A DNA stretch of 64,000 nucleotides from Deltaproteobacteria bacterium. Lineage in GTDB: Bacteria; Myxococcota_A; Polyangia; HGW-17; JAJRWW01. The position numbers were made by a program, and so were the translations under genes. Shown piece after piece: positions 47,341 through 56,282 of this stretch (positions within the stretch are counted from its first letter, which is position 1; every line of letters starts with the position of its first letter). The notes below the pieces were generated by a model. That model made no database searches. It saw only the letters and a list, made by a program, of their open reading frames with translations, and was not told where the DNA came from. The stretch is taken from contig JAOZUO010000001.1 in NCBI GenBank assembly GCA_029938605.1, positions 57,932 to 121,931 on the forward strand, in the 5' to 3' direction.

Positions 47341-50300
47341 TCAGAAGCTGCACAGGTAGCCGACTTGCCAGGTACAGGGTGCATCTCCCCAGGACTTCAG
47401 GTAGCCGTGAATAACTCCGCAGTTCTCGCTTGTGCCACCGTTGGGGTCTGTCGATTTCCAGTTAAAGTAGCTCGCCACCGTTCCATCGGGCCACGACCAG
47501 ATGGATTCGTTGCCCTCGTCTGTCAGTCCCATCCAGAGCCATCCACAATTTACGCTATTGGCCACCTCTCCCACCAAGTCGTTGTCCGCTGCATCGAGGA
47601 TGGTGGCGAGGTGACCGCCGAGGCTGACGCAGTGGGCTTCGGCATCCGCCCGGGTGACGGTCTGGGGGAAGCCGGCCACGCAGAAATTCGTTGTTGCGTC
47701 GGCGCGGACCGACAGGGCGCCCGAGCCGCTGGCGCAGGTGTAGCTACAGCTCGGCTCGCAGCCATCGCCCGGGGTGGTGTTGCCGTCGTCACACTCCTCC
47801 CCGAGGTCCACGTCGAGGTACCCGTCCCCGCAAGCCCGGATCGTGCACACCCCGTCGGCACACAGTCCCTGACCACTGCCGCATGGACGGCCGGAGCATT
47901 GGGAGTCCTCGCAGTCCACCAGGCCGTCGCCGTCGTCGTCCACGCCCGAGTCGCAGCGCTCGCAGCCCACGCCCTGACAGTCGGGATCGTCGCAGTCCAC
48001 CAGGCCGTCACCGTCGTCGTCCACGCCGGACTGGCAGACCTCGTCCGGCCAGGCCGAGACGTAGCGCAAAAGCCAGGTCTGATCATCGGTTCCGGGGAGA
48101 CCCCCAAACAGCAGCGTCTGGCGTCGGGTGGGCTGGTGGGCCATGGCGTATTTGTAGCGCGGTCCGGGGCTATCAGTGGGCTGGAGTTCCTCCCACTCAG
48201 TACCACAAAGAGCCCAGGTGTCGCCGCCAACGCCGTTCGAATATAGGAGCCCGCCATAGAGCAGCCCACACCCACGATCCGAGTCCCAGGTCATCGACAT
48301 GTACAGTCGTGCGTCAGGGTGGATGGCCGGCTGGAGCTGAGTCCAATTATTGCCGTCCCAGCTCCAGGTGTCCGCGTTGGCGAAGGTCCGAAAGCCACCG
48401 AACAGCAGCGTACGCAACCCGTCGGGGTCATAGACCGCGGCGTGGAAGCGGGTGTTATTCGGCGAGACCGTTGGGCTTCGCAAGCTCCAGACTGATCCAT
48501 TGAGTTCGTAGGTCAACAGCGTTGGACCCCAGGAGCCGATTCCCTCGAGGGTGGTTAGCACCGCTCGGTGACGCTGGGAATCGTAGACCATCGGACCGTA
48601 GAAAACGGCCGGCGGCTGGGGTAACGCGGTGCGCTTCACCCAGGTAGACCCATCGAACTCCCAGACGTCGCGCTGGAAGGAGCTGCTCAACGAGCCGCCG
48701 AAGAGCAGGGTGCGCTGCTGGTCGCTGTCGTAGGCCGTGGCAACAGCGCTCCGGGGACCGGGGCTCCCCGGCGTCTGCACCTGCGACCAGCGCTGCCCGT
48801 CGAACTCCCAGGTGTCGCCCAGGTCGCCCTGAGCGTCTGTCCCTCCGTAGAGCACGATCCGGTCCCGGAGACTGTCGTAGCTCGCCGAGGCGTCCCAGCG
48901 AGCGGAGGGGTGGGTGGCGTACCGGCGGGTCCAGGTGGCGCCGTCGAACACCCAGGAGTCGTCCACCACGCCCTCTGAGCCACGTCCGCCGAAGAGCACC
49001 ACCCCGCCCGCCGCGGCGGACCAGGCTGCGCCGTGAGCGTAAAGCGCCGGGGGGGACGCGACCGCAGACACGGGCGTCCAAGCGGTGCCGTAATACTCCC
49101 AGGTGTCCTCATAAGCATCGTAGCCGTAGTTGCCGCCAAAAAGAACCATCCGCTGCCGGGTCACGTCGTAGGCCATGGCCACTTGCCCCCGAGCTAGCGG
49201 CCTGGTGACTAGGTCTGTTCGGTGCGTCCAGGTGGTGCCGTTCCACTCCCAGGTCTCGTTCCAGCGTGTCCAGCTACTGTTCGACATACCCCCGAAGTAC
49301 ACCACCACCTGCCGTTGGCTGTCGTAGGCCATGGTGGCATCCATGCGTCTGGGCACAGAGGTCGCCGGTGCGCGCTTCACCCAGTCGATACCGTCGTAGG
49401 TCCAGGTGTCCTGCATGCTGCCGTAGTTACAGTCGTCCTCGCCGCCGAAGAGCACCATCTCCTGTCGGGCGCCATCGTAGGCCATGGCGCTCTTGGACCG
49501 GGAAGACGGCGAGTGCGCGGTTTGTATCGGCCGCCAATCGGCGCCGTCGTACTCCCAGGTGTCGTTCAGGTGGTTGGTGGAGCCCGCACCTCCGAAAAGC
49601 ACGACCACGCCCCGCTCCGCGTCGTAAGCCATCACGTGGCTGGCGCGAGCCGGAGGTCGGTGGGCCGTTTTGATTCGGCGCCAGCCCTCACCATCCAGCT
49701 CCCAGGTGTCATCCAGGGGGCCACCGGATCCAACGCCGCCAAAGAGCACAACCCGGTCCCGCGCCACGTCGTAGGCCATGCCCGGATGCTCCCGGCGTTG
49801 CAGCGGGTCTTTCCAGCGCTGCCAGGTCAGCGCCTCCGCGGTGCAGCCGCTGGAGCAGCCGTCGTGGCTGCGCAGGTTTCCGTCGTCGCACTCCTCCCCC
49901 GCCGCGCCGTCCACCACGCCGTTGCCGCAGGACTCCACGGAGAGACAGTCCGACGAGCAACCGTTGCCGGAGATTCGATCGCCGTCGTCGCAGGCCTCAC
50001 CGGCGTCGATCACGCCGTCGCCGCAGCCCGGGACCCGGCAGGTGGTGCGGCAGGTATTGGGCGTTGTATCCGAGTTGAGCAGGCCGTCGTCGCACTGCTC
50101 CCCCGGATCGGGGAAGCCGTTGCCGCACTCCTCCTCCTGGCAGGTCGGACCGCAGTTGTCGCCGGCCGCCACGTTGCCGTCGTCGCACTCCTCACCCGCA
50201 TCGATGACGCCGTTTCCGCAGTAGATCGGTTGGCACAGATCGCTGCACTCACCGTCCTGGGCACCGTTCTCTGCCGAGCACCCTGTGGCCGGGTTGGCCG

Positions 50301-50961
50301 CGTCAGTGCCGCAGTCACAGCCCTCGCCCGCGGCGGGCTCCACGATGCCGTTGCCACACAGCTCGACGTGACACAGGACGCCGCAGCCGTCTCCGCCAAT
50401 GTGGTTCCCGTCATCGCAGAGCTCCCCGAAATCCGGGTCCACCACGCCGTCGCCGCAGCGGGGGAGCTGGCAGGTCTCGCGGCAGGCGTCGGGCGTCACC
50501 GAGGAGTTGGCAGCGCCGTCGTCGCACGCCTCCATGTTGGAAGGATCGATCACCCCGTCCCCACAGCGGGGGAGGCGACAGGTCGGGCGGCAGGCGTCGG
50601 GCTGGTCCGAGGAGTTGGCAGCGCCCTCATCGCATTCCTCGGTGGAGTCAGCCACCCCGTCCCCACAAACACCCGGAATACAGACCTCCTGGTCGCAGTG
50701 GAATCCACCGATCTCATTGACCGTGCACAGGGCGCCGTCCGGCTCACCAATGCAGCTCACCAGCTGCAGGGGCTGGACACAGAGATCATGCTTCGAGTCG
50801 CATTCGAAGCTGGGCGGACAGACCTGCGCCCCACACGGCGTACTCTTGGAACCGACACAGCCGCCCGACACGAGGACAGTCAGCAAAATGCCGCTGAAAC
50901 GCATGGCTCCCACAAGTCCCGATGACTTTGTCTGAAAAGACATATTCTCTCCAATTCCCAT
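47341..50961 (-). CDS. Giant Cys-rich/Kelch surface lipoprotein with C-type lectin C-terminus
   Basis: Same N-terminus as 43886-47287; Kelch units MAYDxxRxxVVLFGGxxxxxxxxDTWEYDG; CTLD ADAEAHCVSLGGHLATILDAADNDLV...WMGLTDEGNESIWSWPDGTVASYFNWKSTDPNG. Confidence 0.87.
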   Translation of the reverse strand: MGIGENMSFQTKSSGLVGAMRFSGILLTVLVSGGCVGSKSTPCGAQVCPPSFECDSKHDLCVQPLQLVSCIGEPDGALCTVNEIGGFHCDQEVCIPGVCGDGVADSTEECDEGAANSSDQPDACRPTCRLPRCGDGVIDPSNMEACDDGAANSSVTPDACRETCQLPRCGDGVVDPDFGELCDDGNHIGGDGCGVLCHVELCGNGIVEPAAGEGCDCGTDAANPATGCSAENGAQDGECSDLCQPIYCGNGVIDAGEECDDGNVAAGDNCGPTCQEEECGNGFPDPGEQCDDGLLNSDTTPNTCRTTCRVPGCGDGVIDAGEACDDGDRISGNGCSSDCLSVESCGNGVVDGAAGEECDDGNLRSHDGCSSGCTAEALTWQRWKDPLQRREHPGMAYDVARDRVVLFGGVGSGGPLDDTWELDGEGWRRIKTAHRPPARASHVMAYDAERGVVVLFGGAGSTNHLNDTWEYDGADWRPIQTAHSPSSRSKSAMAYDGARQEMVLFGGEDDCNYGSMQDTWTYDGIDWVKRAPATSVPRRMDATMAYDSQRQVVVYFGGMSNSSWTRWNETWEWNGTTWTHRTDLVTRPLARGQVAMAYDVTRQRMVLFGGNYGYDAYEDTWEYYGTAWTPVSAVASPPALYAHGAAWSAAAGGVVLFGGRGSEGVVDDSWVFDGATWTRRYATHPSARWDASASYDSLRDRIVLYGGTDAQGDLGDTWEFDGQRWSQVQTPGSPGPRSAVATAYDSDQQRTLLFGGSLSSSFQRDVWEFDGSTWVKRTALPQPPAVFYGPMVYDSQRHRAVLTTLEGIGSWGPTLLTYELNGSVWSLRSPTVSPNNTRFHAAVYDPDGLRTLLFGGFRTFANADTWSWDGNNWTQLQPAIHPDARLYMSMTWDSDRGCGLLYGGLLYSNGVGGDTWALCGTEWEELQPTDSPGPRYKYAMAHQPTRRQTLLFGGLPGTDDQTWLLRYVSAWPDEVCQSGVDDDGDGLVDCDDPDCQGVGCERCDSGVDDDGDGLVDCEDSQCSGRPCGSGQGLCADGVCTIRACGDGYLDVDLGEECDDGNTTPGDGCEPSCSYTCASGSGALSVRADATTNFCVAGFPQTVTRADAEAHCVSLGGHLATILDAADNDLVGEVANSVNCGWLWMGLTDEGNESIWSWPDGTVASYFNWKSTDPNGGTSENCGVIHGYLKSWGDAPCTWQVGYLCSF
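50404..50893. repeat. 490-bp near-identical block, second copy
   Basis: See 46730-47219. Confidence 0.93.
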
Positions 50962-51138
50962 GATCCACTACAGCGCAATTCTCTGGTCGAAAACAGACAA
51001 TACAGCGTCTGCAGACAAAAATCATCGGGAGTCTGTCGTTCAGGCGGGCGCTCCCTCTCAAAACAGAGAAACGCGCCAGAAAAAGCAAAAACGTCCTGTA
51101 ACTCCTGTAACCCGCGCTACCGAAACCACCTGAATTCG

Positions 51139-51167
51139 TTGACCTTGTACCATGCTTCCCCTACTCT
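51139..51167 (+). promoter_or_regulatory. Possible sigma-70-type promoter TTGACC-N17-TACTCT
   Basis: Read directly; upstream of the ATG at 51256. Confidence 0.35.
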
Positions 51168-51255
51168 TGCGGACATTGGTGGCTCCAGGGGACGACTCCT
51201 ATATTTCAGCCGCTACTTCGTCAGCCAAAGAACATTTCCTGCGGAGGCGTACGTT

Positions 51256-54200
51256 ATGTGCCCGACAGCTAGGCCAGTGATCCTGATCCCATGGGGACTC
51301 GGCAAAATTCTCGTTTGTGCCCTCGTTGGCGCGACCCTGGCGGGGGGCTGTGTGGGGTCGGAGAGCACACCCTGCGGCCAAGAGGTGTGTCCCAAAGGAT
51401 GGGCCTGCCACGAGTTCAGTGACCGCCAGACCTGCGTCCTTCCATGGCAGCTCACCGCCTGCGCCGAAGGTTCCCTCGTCGATGGAGATCAGTGCGACAA
51501 CGAGGACAACGTGGGCTATCAGTGCGTGGAGGGTGTCTGTGTCCGTGGTGCCTGTGGAGACGGGGTGGCTGATTCCACCGAGGAGTGCGACGACGGCGTG
51601 CAGAACTCCACCACCGAGCCCGACGCCTGTCGGCCTTCCTGTCGGCTGCCCCGGTGCGGAGACGGCGTGGTGGACCCCTCAAATGGCGAATTCTGCGACG
51701 CGGGCGATGACAACTCCGACGAGGCAGACAGGGCCTGTCGCCCCAACTGCGAACCCCAGCGCTGCGGGGACGGCATCCTCGATACGGAGAGCGGTGAGAT
51801 CTGTGACGACGGAAACTCCCTGCCCGGGGACGGCTGCTCGGCCATCTGTCTGCTGGAGTCCTGCGGCAACGGCGTCATCGACGCGGGCGAGCAGTGTGAC
51901 GACGGAAACGCGGCTGACGGTGACGAGTGCCAGCACACGTGCCTCCTGCCGCGCTGTGGGGACAACATCCTGGATGAGGGCGCTCCCTACTACGAAATCT
52001 GCGACTCGGGCGGTGACAACTCCGACGCACCCGATGCGGCCTGTCGTCCCAACTGCTCGCCCCGGCGCTGCGGTGATCACATCCTCGACTCAGGTCATGG
52101 CGAGCAGTGTGATGACGGCAACATCGCGCCGGGGGACGGGTGCTCGACGACCTGCCTGCTCGAGTCCTGTGGCAACGGCGTCGTGGATGCGACCGAGCAG
52201 TGCGACGACGGGAACAACACCTCGGGCGATGGGTGCCAGGCCGACTGCGCCTTCCCGCGGTGCGGCGACGGCGTCGTGGATCTCCTGAGCGGAGAAGAGT
52301 GCGACGGCGCTTCGGTGATCGCCAGCGTGACCTGTCAGGATCTCGGTTTCTACTTCGGCACGCCCACCTGCGACTCCCTGTGCCACATCAGCGCGACGAC
52401 CTGCTCGGGCCGCTGCGGAGACGACACGGTGGATCTGGGCGAGGGAGAGACCTGCGACGGCTCCGATTTCGGCGGCCTTGGCTGCCTGGACTACGGGTAC
52501 TATGGGGGAACGATTTCGTGCCAGAGCAACTGTCAGGTGGCCCTGGGCCAGTGCAATGGGCGCTGCGGGGACGGCTTCGTGAACGGCGGGGAGGTCTGCG
52601 ACGGCGTGGACTTCAACGGCGTGTCCTGCGCGGACTACGGCTACTACACCGGATCCCTGGCGTGCGCGAGCGACTGCCAGACCATCACCCCGAGCTGCGA
52701 GGAGACCTGCGGCGACGGAGAGATCAATGGCCTGGAGGAGTGCGACAGCGACGACGTGGACCAGACCTATTGTATGGACCTCGCCGGATTCGCCGCGGGA
52801 CGCCTGAACTGCAACCAGAACTGCGAGCGAAAGCTGGACTACTGCTTCGCGCCGGGATGGCGCTCACGGCTCACCGAGGCGTCGGGCACCTTGCTGGGCC
52901 TGTGGGGGAGCGCTTCGGACAACATCTATGCGGTGGGCGTCGACGGGGAGATCCTCCGAAACCAGGGGGGAGCCGGCTGGCGCCTGCAACCATCGGGGGT
53001 GATCGAGGATCTGCGTGGGATCTGGGGCAGCGCGGACGATGACATCTACGTGGTGGGGGAGTCCGGAACGATCCTCCACTTCGACGGATCCGGGTGGCTG
53101 CCTATGGTCTCACCCGTGACGACCCTGCTACGTGGGATCTGGGGAGCCTCGCCCACCGACATCTGGGCCGTGGGAGACGGCGGCGTCGTGCTCCACTACA
53201 ACGGGCTAGTCTGGGAGGTGGAACCTCTCGGGCTCACCCAGGACATCCGGGCCATCTGGGGCTCCGCCGCGGACAACGTGTTCATCGTGGGCTCCTCGGG
53301 GCTGGTCCGCCGGTTCAACGGCACCACCTGGGAGGTCATGGACGACCAGTCCGGGGTTCTATTCGAAGATGTACATGGCCTGGACGCGCAGCACGTCTGG
53401 GTGGTGGGCGGCCTCCTGTCGGGGGACTGGTACGATCACGTCCGCTTCTATGACGGATCGAGCTGGACAACCCAGCTCACCAAGGGAACGGGTGCCGGCC
53501 GGTGGGCCTCTCTGAGGACGGTGTGGGCGATCTCGCCGACCCTGGTCTTCGCGGCAGGTGTAAATGGCAGCAAGAATGGATCCTACTGGCGGTTCGATGG
53601 AACCACCTGGGCGGGGGAACCCGGGGTCTCCACGATCATCTCCTACGACATGTGGGGACTCCCAACCTCCAAGCTCTACACCGTGGGCGAGCAGGGCACG
53701 GTCCTGCAGTACGGTGGAGACGGCGCCGGGTGGGTGGAAAAGGACCTGCCTGGGACCAGTTGTGTCGACGTGCTGATGCTCTCGGAGACCAACGCCGTGG
53801 CCGCGTGCGGCGCCACCTTACAGCGGTGGGATGGCACGGGGTGGACCCTAGAGATGACCGTGACGGGCTCATTTATATCGCTCTGGGCGAGCTCCCCCTC
53901 CAACATCTACGCCTTGTCAAACGAAGGCGGATCAAAGCTGTACCGATACAACGGCGTGAGCTGGAGCCTGGTTCCCGGCGTCCCCAGTCTGTCCTCGCCC
54001 AAGGATATCTTCGGGCTGCCCACCGGCGAACTCTACCTGAAGGGAGACTACGAGCACTGGGCCGTGTTCAACGGCACCTCCTGGACCACCCGGTACAACT
54101 GGACCTCTGACTGCTGGATTGGAAACAGCGTCTGGGGCACCTCCCCCTCGGACCTGTGGGTCGTCGGCCGTCGATGTATCAGCCACTACGACGGCACGAG

Positions 54201-55167
54201 CTGGACCAAGGTGCACTATCCCAGCTCCTGGCTATACAACGTGATCGGATCGTCGTCCAACGACGTGTGGGCCTTTGGCTCCGATGGGCTCGTGATGCAC
54301 TACGATGGTCTGACCTGGGAGAAGGTCGACGTGCCCACGGCGGAGTACGTGAACGGCGCCTGGATCACCGAGCAGGGTGAGCTGTTCGTGGTGGGCGCGG
54401 CGGGTACAATCCTCTGGTTCGACGGCGTTGGGTGGTCCCCCATGGCGAGCCCCACGCGCGCCACCATCAGCAAGGTCCACGGGATCTCGCGCAACCACAT
54501 GGTGGCGGTGGGCAGCGCGTTCCTGGAGTTCACCGGGGACCTCGCCCAGGTGCCTTTCTGCGGCCAGGGTGGAGCTCCTTGCAGCACCACGGCCTGGTCC
54601 CACTCCATTGCCATCGACGGCGTAAACGACTTTAGCGCCCAGGAGACATTCACCACGGGGTCGGCGGGGTTCACCGGCCATGTGACCTGGGACGCCACCC
54701 ACCTGTACCTGGGCTTTGACGGCGTAGACGTCGGCTCCGGCGATCCCTTCACCTGGGTCCACGCCTATGTTGGCGGCTTCGATGGAACCAACACCGGGCA
54801 GGTGTACAACTCCCAGCAACCCGAGCTCCCTTTCAAGGCGAAAGCGCACCTGCGGTGGAAGGCAGACGACTCCTATACCAACCTGCAGATCTGGACTGGA
54901 TGGGAGTGGACCGACGTGGGCTTCGGGGGCGCGGTGGCGCGTAACGGTCAGTTCGTGGAGCTGAGCCTCCCCTGGTCCGCCATCGGGAACACCCGCTCCT
55001 TTGGTGTTCACCTGAGCATGGTCAACGAAATCGCCGGGGGCGAATGGAGTTGGGCCTCGGTGCCCGAAGACTCCTTCACCGACGGTACCGATCCTGACTA
55101 TGGACAGTACTTCCTCTTCGACCGAAGCTCACCGGCCGCCCCCGCCAGCTACGCTCCCCGATACTAA
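51256..55167 (+). CDS. Giant Cys-rich/propeller surface lipoprotein with C-terminal CBM9/DOMON-like tip
   Basis: MCPTARPVILIPWGLGKILVCALVGATLAGGCVGSESTPCG; EECDDG repeats; propeller repeats; tip IAIDGVNDFSAQETFTTGSAGFTGHVTWDATHLYLGFDGVDVGSGD. Confidence 0.83.
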   Translation: MCPTARPVILIPWGLGKILVCALVGATLAGGCVGSESTPCGQEVCPKGWACHEFSDRQTCVLPWQLTACAEGSLVDGDQCDNEDNVGYQCVEGVCVRGACGDGVADSTEECDDGVQNSTTEPDACRPSCRLPRCGDGVVDPSNGEFCDAGDDNSDEADRACRPNCEPQRCGDGILDTESGEICDDGNSLPGDGCSAICLLESCGNGVIDAGEQCDDGNAADGDECQHTCLLPRCGDNILDEGAPYYEICDSGGDNSDAPDAACRPNCSPRRCGDHILDSGHGEQCDDGNIAPGDGCSTTCLLESCGNGVVDATEQCDDGNNTSGDGCQADCAFPRCGDGVVDLLSGEECDGASVIASVTCQDLGFYFGTPTCDSLCHISATTCSGRCGDDTVDLGEGETCDGSDFGGLGCLDYGYYGGTISCQSNCQVALGQCNGRCGDGFVNGGEVCDGVDFNGVSCADYGYYTGSLACASDCQTITPSCEETCGDGEINGLEECDSDDVDQTYCMDLAGFAAGRLNCNQNCERKLDYCFAPGWRSRLTEASGTLLGLWGSASDNIYAVGVDGEILRNQGGAGWRLQPSGVIEDLRGIWGSADDDIYVVGESGTILHFDGSGWLPMVSPVTTLLRGIWGASPTDIWAVGDGGVVLHYNGLVWEVEPLGLTQDIRAIWGSAADNVFIVGSSGLVRRFNGTTWEVMDDQSGVLFEDVHGLDAQHVWVVGGLLSGDWYDHVRFYDGSSWTTQLTKGTGAGRWASLRTVWAISPTLVFAAGVNGSKNGSYWRFDGTTWAGEPGVSTIISYDMWGLPTSKLYTVGEQGTVLQYGGDGAGWVEKDLPGTSCVDVLMLSETNAVAACGATLQRWDGTGWTLEMTVTGSFISLWASSPSNIYALSNEGGSKLYRYNGVSWSLVPGVPSLSSPKDIFGLPTGELYLKGDYEHWAVFNGTSWTTRYNWTSDCWIGNSVWGTSPSDLWVVGRRCISHYDGTSWTKVHYPSSWLYNVIGSSSNDVWAFGSDGLVMHYDGLTWEKVDVPTAEYVNGAWITEQGELFVVGAAGTILWFDGVGWSPMASPTRATISKVHGISRNHMVAVGSAFLEFTGDLAQVPFCGQGGAPCSTTAWSHSIAIDGVNDFSAQETFTTGSAGFTGHVTWDATHLYLGFDGVDVGSGDPFTWVHAYVGGFDGTNTGQVYNSQQPELPFKAKAHLRWKADDSYTNLQIWTGWEWTDVGFGGAVARNGQFVELSLPWSAIGNTRSFGVHLSMVNEIAGGEWSWASVPEDSFTDGTDPDYGQYFLFDRSSPAAPASYAPRY

Positions 55168-55312
55168 AATAGTTCCCAAGGACAGCGCCCCAATGCTCGT
55201 CAACGCCCGGTAAAACTCACCAGGGGCACCAGGCGTTTTGGGTGCGTTGCTCGAGCCACACGGTGATGCGCTCATGGAAGGAGCGATCGAGTTATTTTGA
55301 GACAGGCCCTTA

Positions 55313-55424
55313 GTTAGGGCCCGGTCAGGAAGCGGTCCAGCTCCCACGCCAGGCGGCGGGGGTTGGTGGCGTGGAGGGAGTGCTCACCGGGGATACGCCG
55401 TGACTGGAGTTGGGGAAGGGCTTG
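55313..55424. repeat. Direct repeat DR3: 3' end of the intact hydrolase gene, source sequence of DR1 and DR2
   Basis: Matches 28535-28582 and 30356-30457. Confidence 0.92.
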
Positions 55425-56210
55425 GGTCAGGTGGCGCACCTGGCCCCCAAAGGGCATCACAGACATGATGGCCCGAACCAGGAGCACGGGCATGGTCACC
55501 GAGGCCAGGGGGAGCGGGCTCCGGTGGCACAGGACGCCATCGTAGATGGCTCGGAACCCGGCCTCGTTCAGGATGGGCTCGACGGTTCCATCGACCTCGA
55601 AGCGGAAGTTGTGGTCAAAGGCGTCGACCATCCAGTCCCCCTCGTGGTGGAGCCACGAGATGAATCTCCGGGCCCGTGCATAGTCGCGGCCACTGGCGAA
55701 GGGCCCCCGCTCGGGGGCGAAGATGGCGCTCATCATTCGTCGATTCATCTGGATCACGGGGTGCAACCCCAGGGGCGGTACCGGATCCACCAACACAAGC
55801 TGGCGGATCCGATCCGGAAACGCGGCGGCCACGTCCAACGCAACCTTGCCCCCCCAAGAGTGCCCCACCAGACCAAAGCGCTCGAGCCCCAGGCCGTCGG
55901 CCCACGCCACCAGTTCCCCCCGGGTGGTGGCCAGGTCATAGGACCGCCCCAGGAAGCCCGTGGCGCCGTGGCCCCGAAGGTCCGGGGCCAAGATCCGGAA
56001 TCGATCCGTGAGGAGCGACGCCACGCCGGTCCAGTACCTGGCGTTGGCGTTCAGACCGTGAACCAATACCAGCGGTGGGAGCGTGGGCTCCCCCCACTCC
56101 AGGGTGCTCATGGTGCCGGCGGGGACATCCACCCGAACCGCGCGCGGCGTACGCAGCTCAGCCTCCGCCAGGGGCTCGCCATACCGCCGACGCATCACCG
56201 ACCCGGCCAC
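55314..56210 (-). CDS. Alpha/beta hydrolase
   Basis: PPLVLVHGLNANARYWTGVASLL, APDLRGHGATGF, LVGHSWGGKVALDVAAAFPDRI. Confidence 0.93.
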   Translation of the reverse strand: MAGSVMRRRYGEPLAEAELRTPRAVRVDVPAGTMSTLEWGEPTLPPLVLVHGLNANARYWTGVASLLTDRFRILAPDLRGHGATGFLGRSYDLATTRGELVAWADGLGLERFGLVGHSWGGKVALDVAAAFPDRIRQLVLVDPVPPLGLHPVIQMNRRMMSAIFAPERGPFASGRDYARARRFISWLHHEGDWMVDAFDHNFRFEVDGTVEPILNEAGFRAIYDGVLCHRSPLPLASVTMPVLLVRAIMSVMPFGGQVRHLTQALPQLQSRRIPGEHSLHATNPRRLAWELDRFLTGP

Positions 56211-56282
56211 GCCGCTCAGGCCATGGACCAGCCGGGAGGAGAAGGACAGTGGATGGAGGAGAGGAATTGGGAAAGCCGCCGA

